This document shows, piece after piece, positions 5,177-5,907 of a DNA stretch of 5,907 nucleotides. The notes under the pieces were generated by a model, which was not told where the DNA came from, made no database searches, and saw only the letters and a list, made by a program, of their open reading frames with translations. The stretch's first letter is position 1; every line of letters begins with the position of its first letter. Origin of the DNA: Nitrospira sp. (GTDB lineage Bacteria > Nitrospirota > Nitrospiria > Nitrospirales > Nitrospiraceae); contig SWDL01000373.1 in NCBI GenBank assembly GCA_005116795.1, positions 1 to 5,907 of the forward strand, written 5' to 3'. A program made the translations under genes and the position numbers.

Positions 5177-5907
5177 ATGCTCAACCGCATTCTCGGCCTG
5201 GAAACAGAATACGGCCTCCTGATTCATCAGGACCGGCCGGAGCATTCCCCCTCCTGGTTCGCCCACCGGATTCGCGACCACATTTTTCACACCCAACGTC
5301 GCGGCGTGATGGATCTCCATCATCGCGCCCACGACGAACCGCCCGGCAACGGCGGCTTTCTGACCAACGCCGGCCGGATCTACATCGACATGGGGCATAT
5401 CGAGTATGCCTCTCCGGAATGCGCCACCTTGGCGGACATCGTCGCGTCCGACCGGGCCGGCGACCAGATTCTCCAGCAGGCGCTTCACGATCTGGACCTG
5501 ACCGACGAGGTCTCGTTCATCAAGAACAACATCGACCATGAAACGGACGCCACGTTCGGCTCCCATGAAAATTATCTGGTCTCCCGCCGGTTTCCCTTTT
5601 CCAGGCGTGGCCTGCTGCCGCTGGTGTCCTTTCTGGTCACCCGCCAGATTTTCACCGGCGCAGGACGCGTGGGGGCAGCCGGCGATGCGGAAAGCTGGAT
5701 GCCAGTCGGCCGGTTGATCGTCCCGCGGTCGGGCATGGGCGAGCGCCGGGACCGTCCGCTCGTGCCCTTTCAGCTCTCACAGCGCTCCGACCACATCGTC
5801 AACGATTTCTTCGAATGGGTCCAGCACAACCGCGCCATCGTCAATACGCGGGATGAGCCCCTGGCCGATCCCAACCACTATCGGCGCATCCACCTGTTGC
5901 TGGGCGA
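5177..5907 (+). CDS. pafA: PafA, ligase for the ubiquitin-like modifier, 3' partial
   Basis: Paralogue of Dop, expected to activate the C-terminal Glu of the modifier with ATP and join it to substrate lysines. 243 codons are visible and the frame runs off the window. Motifs: MLNRILGLETEYG with Glu9 and Glu11 of the metal/nucleotide site, NAGRIYIDMGHIEYASPEC (64-82) with catalytic-type Asp71, IKNNID, GSHENYLVSRR, FQLSQRSDH, NTRDEPLAD and YRRIHLLLG. It lacks the Trp-Asp-Tyr...Asp-Ala-Arg-Gly-Phe segment that marks Dop, and its position after prcA is that of pafA in the actinobacterial locus. Odd points: 31 residues (5675-5767) between GAGRVG and FQLSQR, against 12 in the Dop of this window, and a one-residue-shorter Gly-His-Ile-Glu-Tyr where Mtb PafA has Gly-Ser-His-Pro-Glu-Tyr. 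ATG 5177 is the only possible start, since an in-frame TAG stands at 5150. Some core stretches are as close to Dop as to PafA, so the label rests partly on context. Confidence 0.87.
   Translation, partial: MLNRILGLETEYGLLIHQDRPEHSPSWFAHRIRDHIFHTQRRGVMDLHHRAHDEPPGNGGFLTNAGRIYIDMGHIEYASPECATLADIVASDRAGDQILQQALHDLDLTDEVSFIKNNIDHETDATFGSHENYLVSRRFPFSRRGLLPLVSFLVTRQIFTGAGRVGAAGDAESWMPVGRLIVPRSGMGERRDRPLVPFQLSQRSDHIVNDFFEWVQHNRAIVNTRDEPLADPNHYRRIHLLLG

Overview
The window carries nearly all of a bacterial 20S proteasome and ubiquitin-like tagging locus, all on the + strand. In order: proteasomal AAA+ ATPase ARC/Mpa (5' end outside the window), deamidase/depupylase Dop, a 64-residue ubiquitin-like modifier ending Arg-Thr-Gly-Gln, proteasome beta subunit PrcB, alpha subunit PrcA, and the ligase PafA (3' end outside the window). 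The modifier matches UBact, the Pup analogue reported from several Gram-negative phyla (Lehmann, Udasin, Livneh and Ciechanover), rather than actinobacterial Pup, which ends Gly-Gly-Gln/Glu. UBact, high G+C content, the divergence of every protein from its mycobacterial counterpart and G/C-rich intergenic repeats suggest Nitrospirota, probably Nitrospira. The genus is inferred from gene type and style; no database search was possible.

Layout. Positions 3-1604: ARC/Mpa, from within the OB domains through the AAA+ module to the C-terminus. Positions 1605-1664: short gap with nested inverted repeats. Positions 1665-3191: Dop. Positions 3188-3382: UBact, overlapping the Dop stop as ATGA. Positions 3383-3553: 171-nt non-coding gap holding GTGAARCGT repeats and nested, partly competing inverted repeats. 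Positions 3554-4333: PrcB. Positions 4326-5144: PrcA, overlapping PrcB by 8 nt. Positions 5145-5176: short gap. Positions 5177-5907: start of PafA.

How the genes fit together (known for the homologous Pup-proteasome system, inferred here). UBact ends in Gln, so Dop should first deamidate it to Glu. PafA would then join that Glu to substrate lysines, using ATP. ARC/Mpa would recognise the tag, unfold the substrate and feed it into the PrcA/PrcB barrel, where PrcB Thr1 cleaves it. Dop would also remove the tag.

The system type is already described, so this is not a wholly new system. The points most worth following up are the ATPase C-terminus (Gly-Gln-Ile-Ile in place of the usual Gly-Gln-Tyr-Leu), a repeat-derived, in-frame low-complexity insert in the ATPase, a Trp in its pore loop, the structured gap between ubact and prcB, and lineage-specific insertions in PrcA and PafA.
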